6,549 bases of DNA. Source: an uncultured Prosthecobacter sp. (GTDB lineage Bacteria > Verrucomicrobiota > Verrucomicrobiia > Verrucomicrobiales > Verrucomicrobiaceae). Made by a program: the position numbers and the translations under genes. The stretch covers positions 1 through 6,549 of the forward strand of contig CALDGV010000672.1 of assembly GCA_937941745.1 (NCBI GenBank), in the 5' to 3' direction. Positions 6,478 through 6,549 of this stretch are shown here, one piece after another (the first letter of the stretch is position 1; the number at the start of each line of letters is the position of its first letter). Under the pieces are notes generated by a model. That model was not told the origin of the DNA, did no database searches, and saw nothing but the letters and a program-made list of their open reading frames with translations.

Positions 6478-6505
6478 GTTTTCAATTTTCAGTTTTCAAT
6501 TTTCA
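6478..6505. repeat. Four-unit heptanucleotide tandem repeat, RTTTTCA
   Basis: Four head-to-tail 7-bp units alternate exactly: GTTTTCA (6478-6484), ATTTTCA (6485-6491), GTTTTCA (6492-6498), ATTTTCA (6499-6505). It is a sharply AT-rich tract in otherwise GC-rich DNA, 38 bp upstream of the DUF1080 start. Read on the minus strand it is TGAAAAY repeated, in the gene's leader or promoter region. No -10 element at proper spacing was recognised, so a promoter role is unproven. Confidence 0.85.
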
Positions 6506-6549
6506 ATCCCCACAGCGACCTCGGTATTCAACAACCCAACTTCTTTAAC
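6506..6549. other. Right edge, no gene recognised
   Basis: The last 44 bases beyond the heptad repeat hold no recognisable coding region, hairpin or RNA gene. They presumably belong to the upstream region of the minus-strand DUF1080 gene. Confidence 0.45.

Noticed and set aside
5859..6548. A 229-codon plus-strand open frame across the DUF1080 gene and right edge
   Set aside because: It is antisense to a well-supported DUF1080 protein, reads through the heptad repeat, and shows no family motif.

Overview
The window is about 6.5 kb of fairly GC-rich bacterial DNA, densely packed with genes. It most resembles the PVC group, probably Verrucomicrobiota (Prosthecobacter-like). Support comes from the combination of a secreted DUF1080 (3-keto-disaccharide hydrolase) protein, a secreted enterochelin-esterase-type hydrolase, an MFS permease with a long Lys/Glu/Ala-rich last loop, a Cys-less FmdB-like protein and a Dabb protein of the HxVYFWLK type. 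Most genes also start without a Shine-Dalgarno motif. The assignment rests on remembered family features, not a database search.

Layout, left to right. Positions 1-426 (minus) hold the N-terminal part of a DUF2851 gene that runs off the left edge. A 171-bp divergent intergenic region separates it from a small plus-strand Dabb-domain gene (598-906). A secreted alpha/beta-hydrolase esterase follows (996-2213, plus). Then comes a 224-bp gap with a 10-bp hairpin, and a large MFS transporter (2438-3997, plus) ending at a strong intrinsic terminator (4035-4068). Next is a two-gene plus-strand unit: a degenerate FmdB-like mini-protein (4133-4357) and a Coa1-family membrane protein (4377-4847). The end of the Coa1-family gene overlaps by 29 bp, tail to tail, with a MidA/NDUFAF7-type SAM methyltransferase (4819-5781, minus). 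That gene lies 20 bp downstream of a secreted DUF1080 gene (5802-6440, minus), with which it probably shares a transcript. A four-unit heptanucleotide repeat sits just upstream of the DUF1080 gene.

How the genes may fit together. The esterase, MFS permease and DUF1080 protein suggest a lifestyle of breaking down and importing saccharides or their esters, although they are not one operon. The Coa1-family protein and the MidA homologue are both related to mitochondrial respiratory-complex assembly factors and sit end to end; whether that means anything functionally is inference. I found no mobile element, CRISPR array, tRNA, rRNA or defence system. The oddities are the FmdB-like protein that has lost all four zinc-ligand cysteines, the 14-helix-like architecture of the permease, the overlapping convergent pair, the heptad repeat and the Shine-Dalgarno-poor leaders.
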